From: Halomonas sp. HAL1
GTDB lineage: Bacteria; Pseudomonadota; Gammaproteobacteria; Pseudomonadales; Halomonadaceae
Direction: 5' to 3'
Assembly (NCBI RefSeq): GCF_030544485.1
Contig: NZ_CP130611.1
Location: forward strand, 1 to 64,000
DNA length: 64,000 nt
The notes under the pieces are model-generated. The model searched no databases. It had not been told where the DNA came from and was given only the letters and a program-made list of their open reading frames with translations. The position numbers and the translations under genes are program-made. Positions 24,633 through 32,823 of the stretch are shown here, in pieces (within the stretch, counting starts at the first letter, position 1; each line of letters opens with the position of its first letter).

Positions 24633-25445
24633 ATGCTGCAATACCCTCAAATCGACCCGATCGCCATCGCCATAGGCCCTCTTCAGATTCACTGGTATGG
24701 CTTAATGTATGTAATCGGGCTAGTGGCCGCTTGGTGGTTGGGTCGGCGTCGCGCCCACCGACTCGGCCTAAGCCACGATGATATAGGCGACCTGATCTTC
24801 TACGCCGCCATCGGCATCATCGTTGGCGGCCGCCTTGGCTATGCACTGTTTTACGGGCTCGAACAACTGCAAGCCAACCCCCTTTGGTTACTAAAAATCT
24901 GGGAAGGAGGCATGAGCTTTCATGGCGGCCTTGCCGGTGTGTTAGTGGCTGCCTGGCTGTTTGCTCGCAAACATCAACTGGCTTTTATTCAACTGACCGA
25001 CTTCATTGCTCCGTTAGTCCCCATCGGCCTGGGAGCGGGTCGCCTTGGGAACTTCATCAATCACGAGTTACCGGGGAGAGTTAGTGATGTACCTTGGGCA
25101 ATGGTGTTTCCATCCATGATGGAGCTGGGCCCAGAGCCACGGCATCCTTCGGCTCTCTACGAGTTTGCCCTTGAAGGTGTCGTGTTGTTTGCCGTGCTGT
25201 GGTGGCTATCGCGCCGACCACGTCAGCGGGGCCTCATCTCTGGGCTGTTCCTGCTTCTGTATGGAGCCTTCCGTTTCATCGTAGAGTTCGTGCGCCTCCC
25301 CGACCCTCAGTTGGGATTCATCGCTTTTGGCTGGTTAACCATGGGGCAGCTACTGACACTACCAATGATCGTCGCGGGCTTTGCTCTGGTCGCTTGGTCC
25401 AGAGGTCAGCCAATGGATAAGCCAAAGGCGGCGTTAAACTCATGA
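24633..25445 (+). CDS. lgt: Prolipoprotein diacylglyceryl transferase Lgt (accessory copy)
   Basis: 270 residues, seven membrane helices. The Lgt signature [14 protein letters not shown] is complete and [10 protein letters not shown] at the N-terminus is typical. Lgt adds diacylglycerol to the lipobox Cys of prelipoproteins, the first step of lipoprotein maturation. AAGGAAG precedes the ATG, and the stop overlaps the next gene as ATGA. Every bacterium of this type has a chromosomal lgt; a second copy in a metal operon is notable, above all because LspA and Lnt are encoded at 56175-58212 in the cadmium operon. Confidence 0.93.
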   Translation: MLQYPQIDPIAIAIGPLQIHWYGLMYVIGLVAAWWLGRRRAHRLGLSHDDIGDLIFYAAIGIIVGGRLGYALFYGLEQLQANPLWLLKIWEGGMSFHGGLAGVLVAAWLFARKHQLAFIQLTDFIAPLVPIGLGAGRLGNFINHELPGRVSDVPWAMVFPSMMELGPEPRHPSALYEFALEGVVLFAVLWWLSRRPRQRGLISGLFLLLYGAFRFIVEFVRLPDPQLGFIAFGWLTMGQLLTLPMIVAGFALVAWSRGQPMDKPKAALNS

Positions 25446-25984
25446 AACAAGTCTTCGCTTTTCTAACGGTGGCACTCTTTATAGTCACCCCGGTAGCGGC
25501 ACGTGAAGAGATGTTTGAGGTTGGTGACAAAAGTTCCCCCTTTAACCGTTCGCCCCAACGTGACTTTCTACCGGCTAAAGAAGCCTTCCGAACCACCGCC
25601 TGGCGAGACGATGATCGAGTTTATATCGGCTTCACCGCCGCCGAAAATTACTACCTTCACCGGCATCAGTTCGCGATTGAGAGTCTCTCTCAAGATATCA
25701 ATTTCGGTGAGTTGGCTTTGCCTCCTGGCGAGCCAATGTCGCACGCGTCTTTAGGGAACATTAACGTTTTCTACGATCAGGTGTTGGTGAGTGCGCCCAT
25801 CGAGGCGAGCGACACCGTTACCGGGCCGCTGGCCATCATGGTGACCTTTCAGGGCTGTTCCGACCAAGGACTCTGCTATCCACCCGAACAGGTCGAACTC
25901 GTATCACCGTACGGTTCGCCTCCGGCGGCCTTCACCATCAGCCCCTCCCGTGATACGGCGGGTAGCTCCAAAGGTGCCCCTTAA
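25442..25984 (+). CDS. Stand-alone DsbD alpha domain
   Basis: 180 residues with a signal peptide (to AARE). The fold matches the N-terminal periplasmic domain of Dsb[11 protein letters not shown] and then [14 protein letters not shown], where the two Cys (spaced C-x5-C) form the redox pair. In DsbD this domain receives electrons from the membrane domain and reduces DsbC, DsbG and DsbE. Here it is a free protein next to dsbG and dsbE, and two CcdA proteins could serve as its membrane partner. It overlaps lgt by four bases and abuts the next gene. A DsbD split into parts is the likely interpretation. Confidence 0.8.
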   Translation: MKQVFAFLTVALFIVTPVAAREEMFEVGDKSSPFNRSPQRDFLPAKEAFRTTAWRDDDRVYIGFTAAENYYLHRHQFAIESLSQDINFGELALPPGEPMSHASLGNINVFYDQVLVSAPIEASDTVTGPLAIMVTFQGCSDQGLCYPPEQVELVSPYGSPPAAFTISPSRDTAGSSKGAP

Positions 25985-26720
25985 ATGAATCCCGCCGACA
26001 TGAGCCTGCCGCCGCTGGCGGCGGCCTTCGTCTTCGGCTTGCTGGGAGGCGCGCACTGTATCGGCATGTGTGGCGGCATCATGAGTGCCCTGACCTTTGC
26101 TGTGCCCCCCAGCATGCGACAGCCGAGGCGTTTAGCAGGTCTGTTGCTCGGCTATAATTTAGGTCGTATCAGCAGCTACATGATCGCTGGTGCCTTGGTG
26201 GCCCTGCTCGGTTCCGTGCTCAACCATGCACTGGACAGCTTCGCCCTGGTGTTGCGTATCCTGGCGGCGGTCATGTTGATACTAATGGCACTGTATATCG
26301 CCAACTGGTGGAAGGGCTTGCTACGTATCGAGGCACTGGGGCGCGTCCTGTGGCGCCGCATCGAACCAATAGGCCGTCGCTTGATGCCTGTTGTAAAAGT
26401 ACCCCAAGCATTCGCACTTGGCTCGCTATGGGGCTGGATGCCCTGTGGGCTAATCTATTCGATGCTGGCCTGGAGTCTTGCTGTAGCCGAGCCATTGCGT
26501 GCCGCCGCGATGATGGGGGCCCTTTGGGCTCGGCACCTTGCCTGCCGTCCTAGCGACCGGAGTGGCAGCGCGCCGTGTCTCAATATGGATACGTAGCCCC
26601 GCGACTCGTACGCTAGCAGCGCTGCTGATTATTACGTTTGCCGTCTGGCAACTCTGGCATCTGCAATCCATGATAGGGATGATGGATACGCACAGTGCCA
26701 TGACTTCGCCGCATCACTAA
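25985..26720 (+). pseudogene. TauE/DsbD_2-type membrane protein, frameshifted
   Basis: The first 180 codons match the CcdA-like TauE/SafE group that accompanies copper and cbb3-oxidase genes: GGAHCIGMCGGIM and GWMPCGLIYSML are its two Cys motifs. Near 26518 (GGGGCCCTTT) one extra C shifts the frame. The original C-terminus continues in another frame as GTLPAVLATGV and ends near MTSPHH at 26720, while the shifted frame stops at 26596. It is a single lesion in a short homopolymer, so either a fresh mutation or a base error. The 3' end overlaps the convergent merR gene by four bases. Confidence 0.7.
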
Positions 26721-27142
26721 TGATTACTTCGCGAATCATTAGCCTCGAAAACTAATTTACCTGTCCCAAGCGATTCGATTAGTTCCTTCAGACTGAAGCT
26801 TTCAGTCATCTTGTCTTGGTTCATGTTATCTAACCATCGCTCTATCACCTGGAGTTCTTGGGTCCGCAAGTTCAGACGTCGCCTTTGAGTGGCGAGTGGT
26901 ACTGGTTCATTAAACTCTACGGTGCCTTGATCCGCCCAAGATAATATTTGTTTGATCTCTGGAAGACTAACGCCCAGCGAACGCAGGCAGTCGATAAAAC
27001 GTAGGCGCCCCAAGGACTCTATATCGTAGAGTTGATAACCGTTGCGCGGGTCGCGGTGCGGTTGCAACAACCCTTCCCTTGTATAGTGACGTACTGTTTC
27101 TGCCGTTACCCCTCCCGTCTGAGCCAGCTCGGAAACTCGCAT
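26717..27142 (-). CDS. MerR-family regulator without a Cys metal loop
   Basis: 141 residues. The DNA-binding part is clear (MRVSELAQTGGVTAETVRHYTREGLL). The dimer helix contains only one Cys (FIDCLRSLG), and the C-terminus has no CxnC metal loop and ends in FEANDSRSNH. It is closest in style to the HTH-type MerR proteins near copper/thiol clusters rather than CueR or CadR. It is divergent from the Met/His-rich gene at 27388; the MerR-type promoter at 27266 lies between them. What it senses is not evident. Confidence 0.8.
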   Translation of the reverse strand: MRVSELAQTGGVTAETVRHYTREGLLQPHRDPRNGYQLYDIESLGRLRFIDCLRSLGVSLPEIKQILSWADQGTVEFNEPVPLATQRRRLNLRTQELQVIERWLDNMNQDKMTESFSLKELIESLGTGKLVFEANDSRSNH

Positions 27143-27265
27143 TGGCTTACCCTCATTTGTTTACTCGTAGCCAGCTTACAACCGCCAGGCTGCCCAAAGG
27201 TCAAGTCTTCAATTGAGCGTTTATGGCAAACCTTTCGGTTGTACATCGAAATTTAAAATGAGGCC

Positions 27266-27296
27266 TTGACCTTAAAGTCTGCTTTAAGGATATCTT
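27266..27296 (+). promoter_or_regulatory. MerR-type promoter with perfect dyad
   Basis: -35 TTGACC (27266-27271), 19-bp spacer, -10 TATCTT (27291-27296). The spacer carries the perfect inverted repeat CCTTAAAG-tctg-CTTTAAGG (27270-27289). Promoter of the 27388-31236 gene set. Confidence 0.75.
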
Positions 27297-27387
27297 ACAA
27301 AAGCACCTCTGCCACAAGGTAAAAACCGTAATCAAGTCCTACCACCAGCTCGTTTGGCAGAGTGATTCACACACGGAGGAGAGTGTC

Positions 27388-27624
27388 ATGCGTAAACGTA
27401 ATACTGCGATCCTGTTTACCGCCATTGTTGCTGCCAGTAGCTTCGGAGCTAGCTCGCTTCTTGCCCAAGAAGAGAATCAGCAGGAGCCGATGGAGGGCAA
27501 TGACATGCATAGCAATATGATGCAAGAAGGTGGTATGCACGACATGATGGGCGATATGAAATCCATGATGGAAAAATGTAACGCCATGATGGAAAACATG
27601 CAGCATGAGAACGACGACGCTTGA
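27388..27624 (+). CDS. Small Met/His-rich periplasmic protein
   Basis: 78 residues: a signal peptide (to LLAQE) and then a highly acidic Met- and His-rich chain (EGNDMHSNMMQEGGMHDMM, MMEKCNAMMENMQHEND). Such chains bind Cu+ or Ag+ by Met sulphur. GGAGGAGAG lies upstream. It is the first gene after the perfect-dyad MerR promoter and is followed by a strong terminator, so it should be the most abundant product of this unit. Probably a periplasmic copper buffer; compare the Spy-like protein at 4381, which it resembles in composition only. Confidence 0.7.
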   Translation: MRKRNTAILFTAIVAASSFGASSLLAQEENQQEPMEGNDMHSNMMQEGGMHDMMGDMKSMMEKCNAMMENMQHENDDA

Positions 27625-27638
27625 AACGACTCGGATGG

Positions 27639-27665
27639 GGTTGCTTGTACGCAAGCAACCTTTTT
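27639..27665 (+). terminator. Rho-independent terminator
   Basis: GGTTGCTTG / CAAGCAACC stem with a TACG loop, followed by TTTTT, 15 bases after the stop of the Met/His-rich gene. It may let only part of the transcription continue into the genes downstream. Confidence 0.85.
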
Positions 27666-27724
27666 CTTATGCGGGCAGCGTCAATGAGACCTTCCGCCCT
27701 GTTAACTAACCGGACACTCAATAT

Positions 27725-28165
27725 ATGAAACATTGGCAAGCGTTAGCTGTTACGTCTTTGCTGGCTTTTCCCGTATCGGGATTGGCGGCTGATATATCAG
27801 CGACCCTCTACAAAAATCCCAATTGCGGGTGTTGTGCCGAATATGCCAAATATTTGGAACAAAACGGCTTCGACGTGGAGACGGTCGACACCCATGATCT
27901 AGTGGAAATGAAAGCCGAGTATAACGTCCCTGAAGAACTGCATGGCTGCCATACCACGGTCGTAGGAGACTATCTCTTCGAAGGGCATGTGCCTGTTGAG
28001 AGTGTGACCCAAGTGCTTGATGAAAAGCCCTCTATCATAGGGCTGAGTGTGCCGGGAATGCCGCTTGGCTCACCGGGCATGTCGGGAGAAAAACGCGGCC
28101 CGCTCGAGGTCTATGCCATAGCCTCGCAACCGACCGATAGCCCCGACATTTACGCGACTCACTAA
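27725..28165 (+). CDS. DUF411 periplasmic metal-binding protein (second copy)
   Basis: 146 residues with a signal peptide (to GLAAD). It has the same motifs as the copy at 3756: LYKNPNCGCCAEYAKYLEQNG, GCHTTVVGDY, GHVPVESV and GMPLGSPGM. The two copies have clearly diverged, so this is not a recent duplication. It starts a run of periplasmic thiol genes (DUF411, TlpA, small Cys-rich membrane protein, CcdA) and lies 60 bases behind the terminator. Copper binding or thiol-based copper reduction is inferred. Confidence 0.85.
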   Translation: MKHWQALAVTSLLAFPVSGLAADISATLYKNPNCGCCAEYAKYLEQNGFDVETVDTHDLVEMKAEYNVPEELHGCHTTVVGDYLFEGHVPVESVTQVLDEKPSIIGLSVPGMPLGSPGMSGEKRGPLEVYAIASQPTDSPDIYATH

Positions 28166-28179
28166 GGGATAGTGTGGCG

Positions 28180-28728
28180 ATGAAACTACCCATCCTGGCA
28201 GGATATCTCGTAGCCGTATTTCTGATGACTGCCACATCCCTTGCCATGGCCGCCCCGTCAGAAAGCTCAGGGCCACAAGGGTTTCTTCTCTGGGCCACCC
28301 CCAACGACGTATCGGAAATCAGTTTCGAGGATAGCGGCGGCACCCCTTTAACGTTGGCTGACTTTGAAGGAAAACTGATTTTACTCAACATCTGGGCAAC
28401 ATGGTGTGGGCCTTGTCGAGAGGAAATGCCCACTTTAGATGCCCTCCAGGCTGAGCTTGGCAGCGATAATTTTGAAGTGGTCGCCTTATCGATCGACCGT
28501 AAGGGGATCGAGATTGTTAATGAATTTTATCAAGAGATAGGCATTGAGCATCTGGCTCCCTATATAGATAAAACCGGGATGGCTAGTGCAGATCTTGGGG
28601 CTGTAGGTATTCCCACGACGCTGCTACTTGACCGCCAAGGCAAAGAAATTGGGCGCCTCGTGGGGGAAGCCGAGTGGAACACTCAAGACATGATCGACTT
28701 TCTTACCGAAATGATTGCAACCAGATAA
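28180..28728 (+). CDS. TlpA/ResA-like periplasmic thioredoxin
   Basis: 182 residues from ATG 28180, with a signal peptide or anchor (to MAAPS). The thioredoxin-like domain has WCGPC (IWATWCGPCREEMPTL), VALSIDRKG and the cis-Pro loop VGIPTTLLLDRQG. TlpA proteins reduce Cys of copper-binding proteins such as Sco and the oxidase subunit II, using electrons from CcdA. A CcdA gene follows two genes later, and a Sco protein is encoded at 60814. Twelve bases separate it from the next gene. Confidence 0.85.
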   Translation: MKLPILAGYLVAVFLMTATSLAMAAPSESSGPQGFLLWATPNDVSEISFEDSGGTPLTLADFEGKLILLNIWATWCGPCREEMPTLDALQAELGSDNFEVVALSIDRKGIEIVNEFYQEIGIEHLAPYIDKTGMASADLGAVGIPTTLLLDRQGKEIGRLVGEAEWNTQDMIDFLTEMIATR

Positions 28729-28740
28729 TGAGGTAGCACC

Positions 28741-29124
28741 ATGAGTTGTTGTGACGACAAAACCCAACAGAGCAAACAAAAATCGGGGCTACAAGGCCTG
28801 TTGACAGGGCCTCGCGGCCTGATGTTGCTGGGTGGCGTGGCAGTGGCTGGCGGCCTTGCTTTTGGCTGGGATAACCTGGTCTTGCTCGGCATCGCGCCTA
28901 TTCTATTGAGCCTATTGCCATGTCTCATTATGTGCGGATTAGGCCTATGCATAATGAAGTGCAAAGACAAAAAAGGTGAAGCGACCGAGCAAAGCGACGC
29001 TACCAATGTTCAGGCCCAGGTAGAAGACGCTTCAGAAGTGAATGCCGACACAGCGCCCACCACTCACCAAATAGTAGATCAAAGCGAGTCAATCAAGCAG
29101 TCCTCGTCAAAATTCCAAGCCTAG
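28741..29124 (+). CDS. Small Cys-rich membrane protein, 127 aa
   Basis: It begins MSCCDDKT. Two hydrophobic helices lie at about 27-44 and 46-72, the second ending in LLPCLIMCGLGLCIMKCKDKK with four Cys near the membrane face. A polar acidic tail of about 50 residues follows. GAGGT precedes the ATG. I recognise no named family, but the paired Cys at both ends of the helices suggest metal or thiol chemistry at the membrane. It sits between tlpA and ccdA in the same operon. Confidence 0.6.
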   Translation: MSCCDDKTQQSKQKSGLQGLLTGPRGLMLLGGVAVAGGLAFGWDNLVLLGIAPILLSLLPCLIMCGLGLCIMKCKDKKGEATEQSDATNVQAQVEDASEVNADTAPTTHQIVDQSESIKQSSSKFQA

Positions 29125-29139
29125 CATAGGTAAAGGATA

Positions 29140-29883
29140 ATGCTTGAAGTAGCCAATATAGGACTTGCCACTGCCTTTCTGGCAGGCCTGATCTCGTTTA
29201 TTTCGCCCTGTGTTTTGCCACTTGTGCCTGGCTATCTTTCATTCATGACCGGCCGCTCGCTCGGACAACTACAGGAAGCGGATAGACGAGAGCGTCTTCG
29301 GGTATTAACCCAGTCAATGTGGTTCGTGCTCGGTTTTTCAACCGTTTTTTTGATGCTGGGAGCCAGTGCCACAGCCATTGGTCGTCTGCTGTTGGTGTAT
29401 CGCCAAGAAGCAAACCTAGTCGGTGGCCTTATCGTCATCCTGTTTGGTGCCTTCATGACCGGGCTCATGCCGTGGCGCTGGTTTCAGCAAGAATGGCGGT
29501 TTATGGGTCGACTGAAGGACGTCGGCGGAAGCCGCAGTGCGGCTTATCTGCTTGGTTTAGCGTTTGCATTTGGCTGGACCCCCTGCATTGGCCCGATTTT
29601 GGGTGCCATTCTTACCGTCAGCGCTTCCACGGCCAACGCCTGGAGCGGCATGGCGTTGCTCGGCGTTTATTCTTTGGGTCTGGGTGTGCCCTTCATGCTG
29701 AGTGCTATTTCGCTCGATCGCTTCATAAAGCACCAGAAATTCCTGCGTCGCTGGGGGCATTTCATACATATAGCGGCTGGGTTGATCATGATTCTGATGG
29801 GTAGCTTAATGATCACAGGCAAACTATCCGAGCTGTCATATTGGTTATTGCGTACTTTCCCTGCCCTAGGTGTTATCGGCTAA
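29140..29883 (+). CDS. ccdA: CcdA-type thiol transporter (second copy)
   Basis: 247 residues, about six helices, with the family Cys in ISFISPCVLPLVPGYL and GWTPCIGPILGAIL. It is a clear paralogue of the copy at 17512 (both contain ISF-SPC and GWTPCIGPILGAIL). It would carry electrons to the TlpA protein encoded just upstream, and perhaps to the DsbD alpha domain, DsbG and DsbE. AAGGATA is placed just before ATG 29140. Fifteen bases separate it from the preceding gene. Confidence 0.88.
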   Translation: MLEVANIGLATAFLAGLISFISPCVLPLVPGYLSFMTGRSLGQLQEADRRERLRVLTQSMWFVLGFSTVFLMLGASATAIGRLLLVYRQEANLVGGLIVILFGAFMTGLMPWRWFQQEWRFMGRLKDVGGSRSAAYLLGLAFAFGWTPCIGPILGAILTVSASTANAWSGMALLGVYSLGLGVPFMLSAISLDRFIKHQKFLRRWGHFIHIAAGLIMILMGSLMITGKLSELSYWLLRTFPALGVIG

Positions 29884-29906
29884 TCGTTATTTAAGGAAAT
29901 ATTGAA

Positions 29907-30773
29907 ATGCACATGATCGTGAGTCGTTTTTTACGTGTCTTCTTACTGACAGGCTTGGCCGCAGTCAGCTTTGGCAGCGCCATTACGGCCTTGGCAACTG
30001 AAGAAGGGTTGCTTGCACTGCAATATGACGTAACAGGCAAACGACTGTTTAAAATTGAGGCTAACCAACTATTCCAGCGTGCCGATGAAGGCATGACCTG
30101 GAATGCGATTCCCTTGCCCGAAGACGTGAATGAAGGCCAGTTGCGCGCGGTATCGGTCCCCTCCACTGATCCGCAAGCGCTCTATATCGCAGGCCCCTCA
30201 ATCGGGGTGCAGCGTAGCACCGACAATGGAGAAACCTGGCAAGAGCTTAGCGCTAACCTACCTAGCCGAGAGGTTACTGCGCTAGCTGTACATCGCCGTC
30301 AGAACGAAACACTTTATGCGGTAATTGAAGAAGACGGCATCTACCAAAGCGAGGATGCTGGCACCACCTGGAAAAAAATGGACAGTGGTCCTTCACAAAA
30401 GATTAACCGACTCGTCCACTCTGACATGGAAGGCAGCATGCAGACCGGCTGGCTCTACGGGGTATCGGACGATGCGGTGCGTCTATCGATGGACTGCTTT
30501 TGCGGTTGGAGACCGACCGGAGCACTTGATGCTGGCAGCGTCTATGATGTGGCTTATAGCCTTGGCAACCCAAAGCGAGTCTATGTGGTTACACAGCAAG
30601 GACTATGGCGTAGTGAAACGGGTGGTCAAGAGTGGCAACAAGTAGCTGGTGACGGCACAGAGCTCGTTGCACTCACACTCTCCGCCAAAGACACTCTCTA
30701 TGGTTTAAACCAGAAAGGGGAACTTCTACACAGTGAAGACGAAGGCCAATCCTGGACTTATCCCGATGCGTAA
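29907..30773 (+). CDS. Periplasmic BNR/Asp-box repeat protein
   Basis: 288 residues with a signal peptide. At least five Asp-box motifs of the SxDxGxTW type are seen (RADEGMTW, STDNGETW, SEDAGTTW, SETGGQEW, SEDEGQSW), spaced to form a small beta-propeller. A DCFCGW motif lies between the third and fourth. BNR propellers are best known from sialidases and photosystem assembly factors; no catalytic residues are seen here. It overlaps the cytochrome c gene by eight bases. A scaffold or assembly role for a redox or copper protein is possible but unproven. Confidence 0.75.
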   Translation: MHMIVSRFLRVFLLTGLAAVSFGSAITALATEEGLLALQYDVTGKRLFKIEANQLFQRADEGMTWNAIPLPEDVNEGQLRAVSVPSTDPQALYIAGPSIGVQRSTDNGETWQELSANLPSREVTALAVHRRQNETLYAVIEEDGIYQSEDAGTTWKKMDSGPSQKINRLVHSDMEGSMQTGWLYGVSDDAVRLSMDCFCGWRPTGALDAGSVYDVAYSLGNPKRVYVVTQQGLWRSETGGQEWQQVAGDGTELVALTLSAKDTLYGLNQKGELLHSEDEGQSWTYPDA

Positions 30774-31236
30774 GCACTGTTTTTTCACTGCCTCATGGCT
30801 GACGCTAATGGTTGTGGGGCACGCCATGGCTGAGGACCGTCCTTTTTCAAGCGATACTCCTCAGCTGGAAGACGGAAAAAGAGTTTACCGACAATACTGT
30901 GCTAGTTGCCACGGTACACAAGGCGAAGGCATGCCCAACTGGGAAGAGCAAAATGCTCTAGGCGAGTTACCTGCTCCACCACATGGGCCAGAGGGCCATA
31001 CCTGGAAACACTCTGATGCCATGCTCTACCGAATTATTGCCGAGGGTTGGCGCGACCCCTGGAATAAAACCGATAGGCTAACGATGCCAGCGTATCAGGA
31101 AGTTTTGGCTCCCAGCGAGATACGAGATGTGGTGAATTATCTCAAGACATTATGGACACAAGAGCAAAGGCGTCACCAAGCAGACGAAAGTATTGAGAAC
31201 CCCTTTCCAATACAAACTGGAATACCCCCAGAGTAA
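30766..31236 (+). CDS. Periplasmic mono-haem cytochrome c
   Basis: 156 residues from ATG 30766 (MRKHCFF), with a signal peptide (to AMAED). One haem site, CASCH, lies in YCASCHGTQGEGMP. The distal Met is probably in LTMPAYQ, typical of class I cytochromes, and ENV-type ends (EIRDVVNYLKTLW) complete the fold. It is coupled to the BNR-repeat gene by an eight-base overlap. An electron partner for a copper oxidase or thiol system is likely. The DsbE/CcmG gene at 24038 could assist its maturation. Confidence 0.85.
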   Translation: MRKHCFFTASWLTLMVVGHAMAEDRPFSSDTPQLEDGKRVYRQYCASCHGTQGEGMPNWEEQNALGELPAPPHGPEGHTWKHSDAMLYRIIAEGWRDPWNKTDRLTMPAYQEVLAPSEIRDVVNYLKTLWTQEQRRHQADESIENPFPIQTGIPPE

Positions 31237-31809
31237 ATAATAGTGTCTATGCCCTATAACAAATTTTCTTAGTCACCTTATGGGTCACCACACTGTTAGC
31301 TACCGTCTCAACCGCCCACTTGTGTTATTAAGTAGAAAACAACCTCTTGGTCCTTTTAACTCCGACAAACCTGCTCCCGGCGAATGCTAGCCCTTACTTA
31401 GAAAACCAACTTCGCATTGTCAGCGAATAAATATACACTTTAGCGAATCTCAAATGTTTATGTTGAGACATGGAAGTTAACAAATTTCATATAAAATAAA
31501 CTTATTACCTAACGACTGAGGCGCCTTCAGGCTTAGTAAGATTGACTGGCTCACTTCACAATAAAGTTTTCGTCGCGCCACATATTTGATCTGAAGGCTG
31601 TGGAAGGGAGTTAGATTATTATGTTAGGTAAGCAATATAGTGTTAATAAACGACTAAGAGGTTCATAACGGTGACAACGACCCACTCCAGCGCTCGCGCT
31701 TATGGTTGCAAACAGGAGAGTACATATGTCCGTTTGGCTTGTAGATCGTTGACCTGCTCGTGCACATGGGCCTTAGGTGAACGTAAACCTGCTGACTTCG
31801 CGATAAGAG
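31237..31809. other. Gene-free stretch
   Basis: A+T-rich with stops in all frames; no gene, terminator or clear operator was found. It ends in the MauE-type pseudogene. The ORF on the reverse strand (31663-31905) has no support. Confidence 0.4.
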
Positions 31810-32405
31810 ATTGACGCGTTTACAGAGCAGGAACATGTCGATACGATTTCCCAGGGATATCTGGGCTATGAACGTATTGGCGGCTATGAAGAGCTTCATG
31901 AGCACCTGGGAGTTAGCGTTTCAGACCCTAATGCGACCACCTATCGCCCTGTGCTGGCAATTTTTGCCACTGCGTTACTCATCGATTTTTCTGCCAGTTG
32001 GGAGGTTCAGTGCATAATATTCACTGCACGCGTGCTAGAGTATGCCGTAGCCACAGCGATCATACCCCCGGGTCTGCAAAAGCTGCAGGGCGTAGCGAGC
32101 TTTAGCGCCATGTTTCTCAACTATGACCTGCACGCCCAGCGCCAAGTCCCCTTCAGTTACGTTTACCTTCACGCCTAGATACTTCCGAAGCTACTAATTG
32201 CTGGCCGATACGCTTATCTGGCTGGCTGCGCCACTGGCGCTATTCGTTGGCACCGTGTGACAGGTTCTGTCTTTAAAGCGATATACCTCGATAAACGTGA
32301 GCTCAAGTGCGCCTGTGTCGGCAACAGTAATACCCATTAAGCTTTGTATCGCTCACCGAAAACCTAATGATGATGGGAATGAGGCTATGGATACCGCTTG
32401 GGTAA
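31810..32405 (+). pseudogene. Decayed glutaredoxin/MauE-type membrane protein gene
   Basis: Joining frames gives IDAFTEQEHVDTISQGYLG, GYEELHEHLG, YRPVLAIFATALL, LNYDLHAQRQVPFSYVY and, in another frame, DKRELKCACVG-NSNTP and LSFVSLTENLMMMG. These are the blocks of MauE/DoxX-family redox membrane proteins fused behind a glutaredoxin-like segment. At least two frame changes and several stops occur, and the glutaredoxin active site upstream is gone. It lies directly upstream of a TTCAG operator. Confidence 0.6.
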
Positions 32406-32461
32406 TTATCGCCTACTTTTTGCGAGGCGCTTGATCAGGATCATATTTCCCTCCGATGCTG

Positions 32462-32477
32462 TTCAGGTTGCGTTCAG
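32462..32477 (+). promoter_or_regulatory. TTCAG-N6-TTCAG direct repeat (putative CopR box 6)
   Basis: TTCAG at 32462-32466 and 32473-32477, period 11 bp, about 100 bases before the DUF2933 gene. It is the promoter region of the 32577-37517 copper block and more than 16 kb away from the nearest other box. Confidence 0.6.
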
Positions 32478-32576
32478 ACAAATCATCCATGCTGTTATTG
32501 GGGTTATTTATTTGATTTTTCCCAAACCAACGGCCTTAACTGCTGTTGGCTCTTTGGGCGAGTTACTGAGGTGATT

Positions 32577-32783
32577 ATGAGTAACAGTACAAGTAGTCGT
32601 TTGCTGATGTTGTGGGTGCCACTTGCTGGGTTTGTCATTTGGGCGGGATACCTGATTGGAACCGAGCACCGTCTCCACCTATTTCAGTTCTTACCTTTCC
32701 TCTTTTTGGCAGCATGCCCACTGATGCATATTTTCATGCATAAACACCACGGCGGTCATAAGGACAAAATAGACAAGGACTGA
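32577..32783 (+). CDS. DUF2933 small membrane protein
   Basis: 68 residues from ATG 32577, with GAGG five bases upstream. Two hydrophobic stretches are separated by GTEHRLHLFQ, and the end is CPLMHIFMHKHHGGHKD. The CPLMHxxMHxxHGGH block is the DUF2933 signature, found next to copper ATPases and oxidases. The Cys, Met and His cluster at the membrane face is suited to Cu+. It is the first gene after TTCAG box 6. Confidence 0.8.
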   Translation: MSNSTSSRLLMLWVPLAGFVIWAGYLIGTEHRLHLFQFLPFLFLAACPLMHIFMHKHHGGHKDKIDKD

Positions 32784-32823
32784 ACCACTCTATATATACA
32801 TGTACGCGCCTGGGAGAAAGACC

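Noticed and set aside
26780..26805. TTCAG pair within merR (26717-27142)
   Set aside because: Period is 14 bp and it is inside a gene; not the CopR-type repeat.
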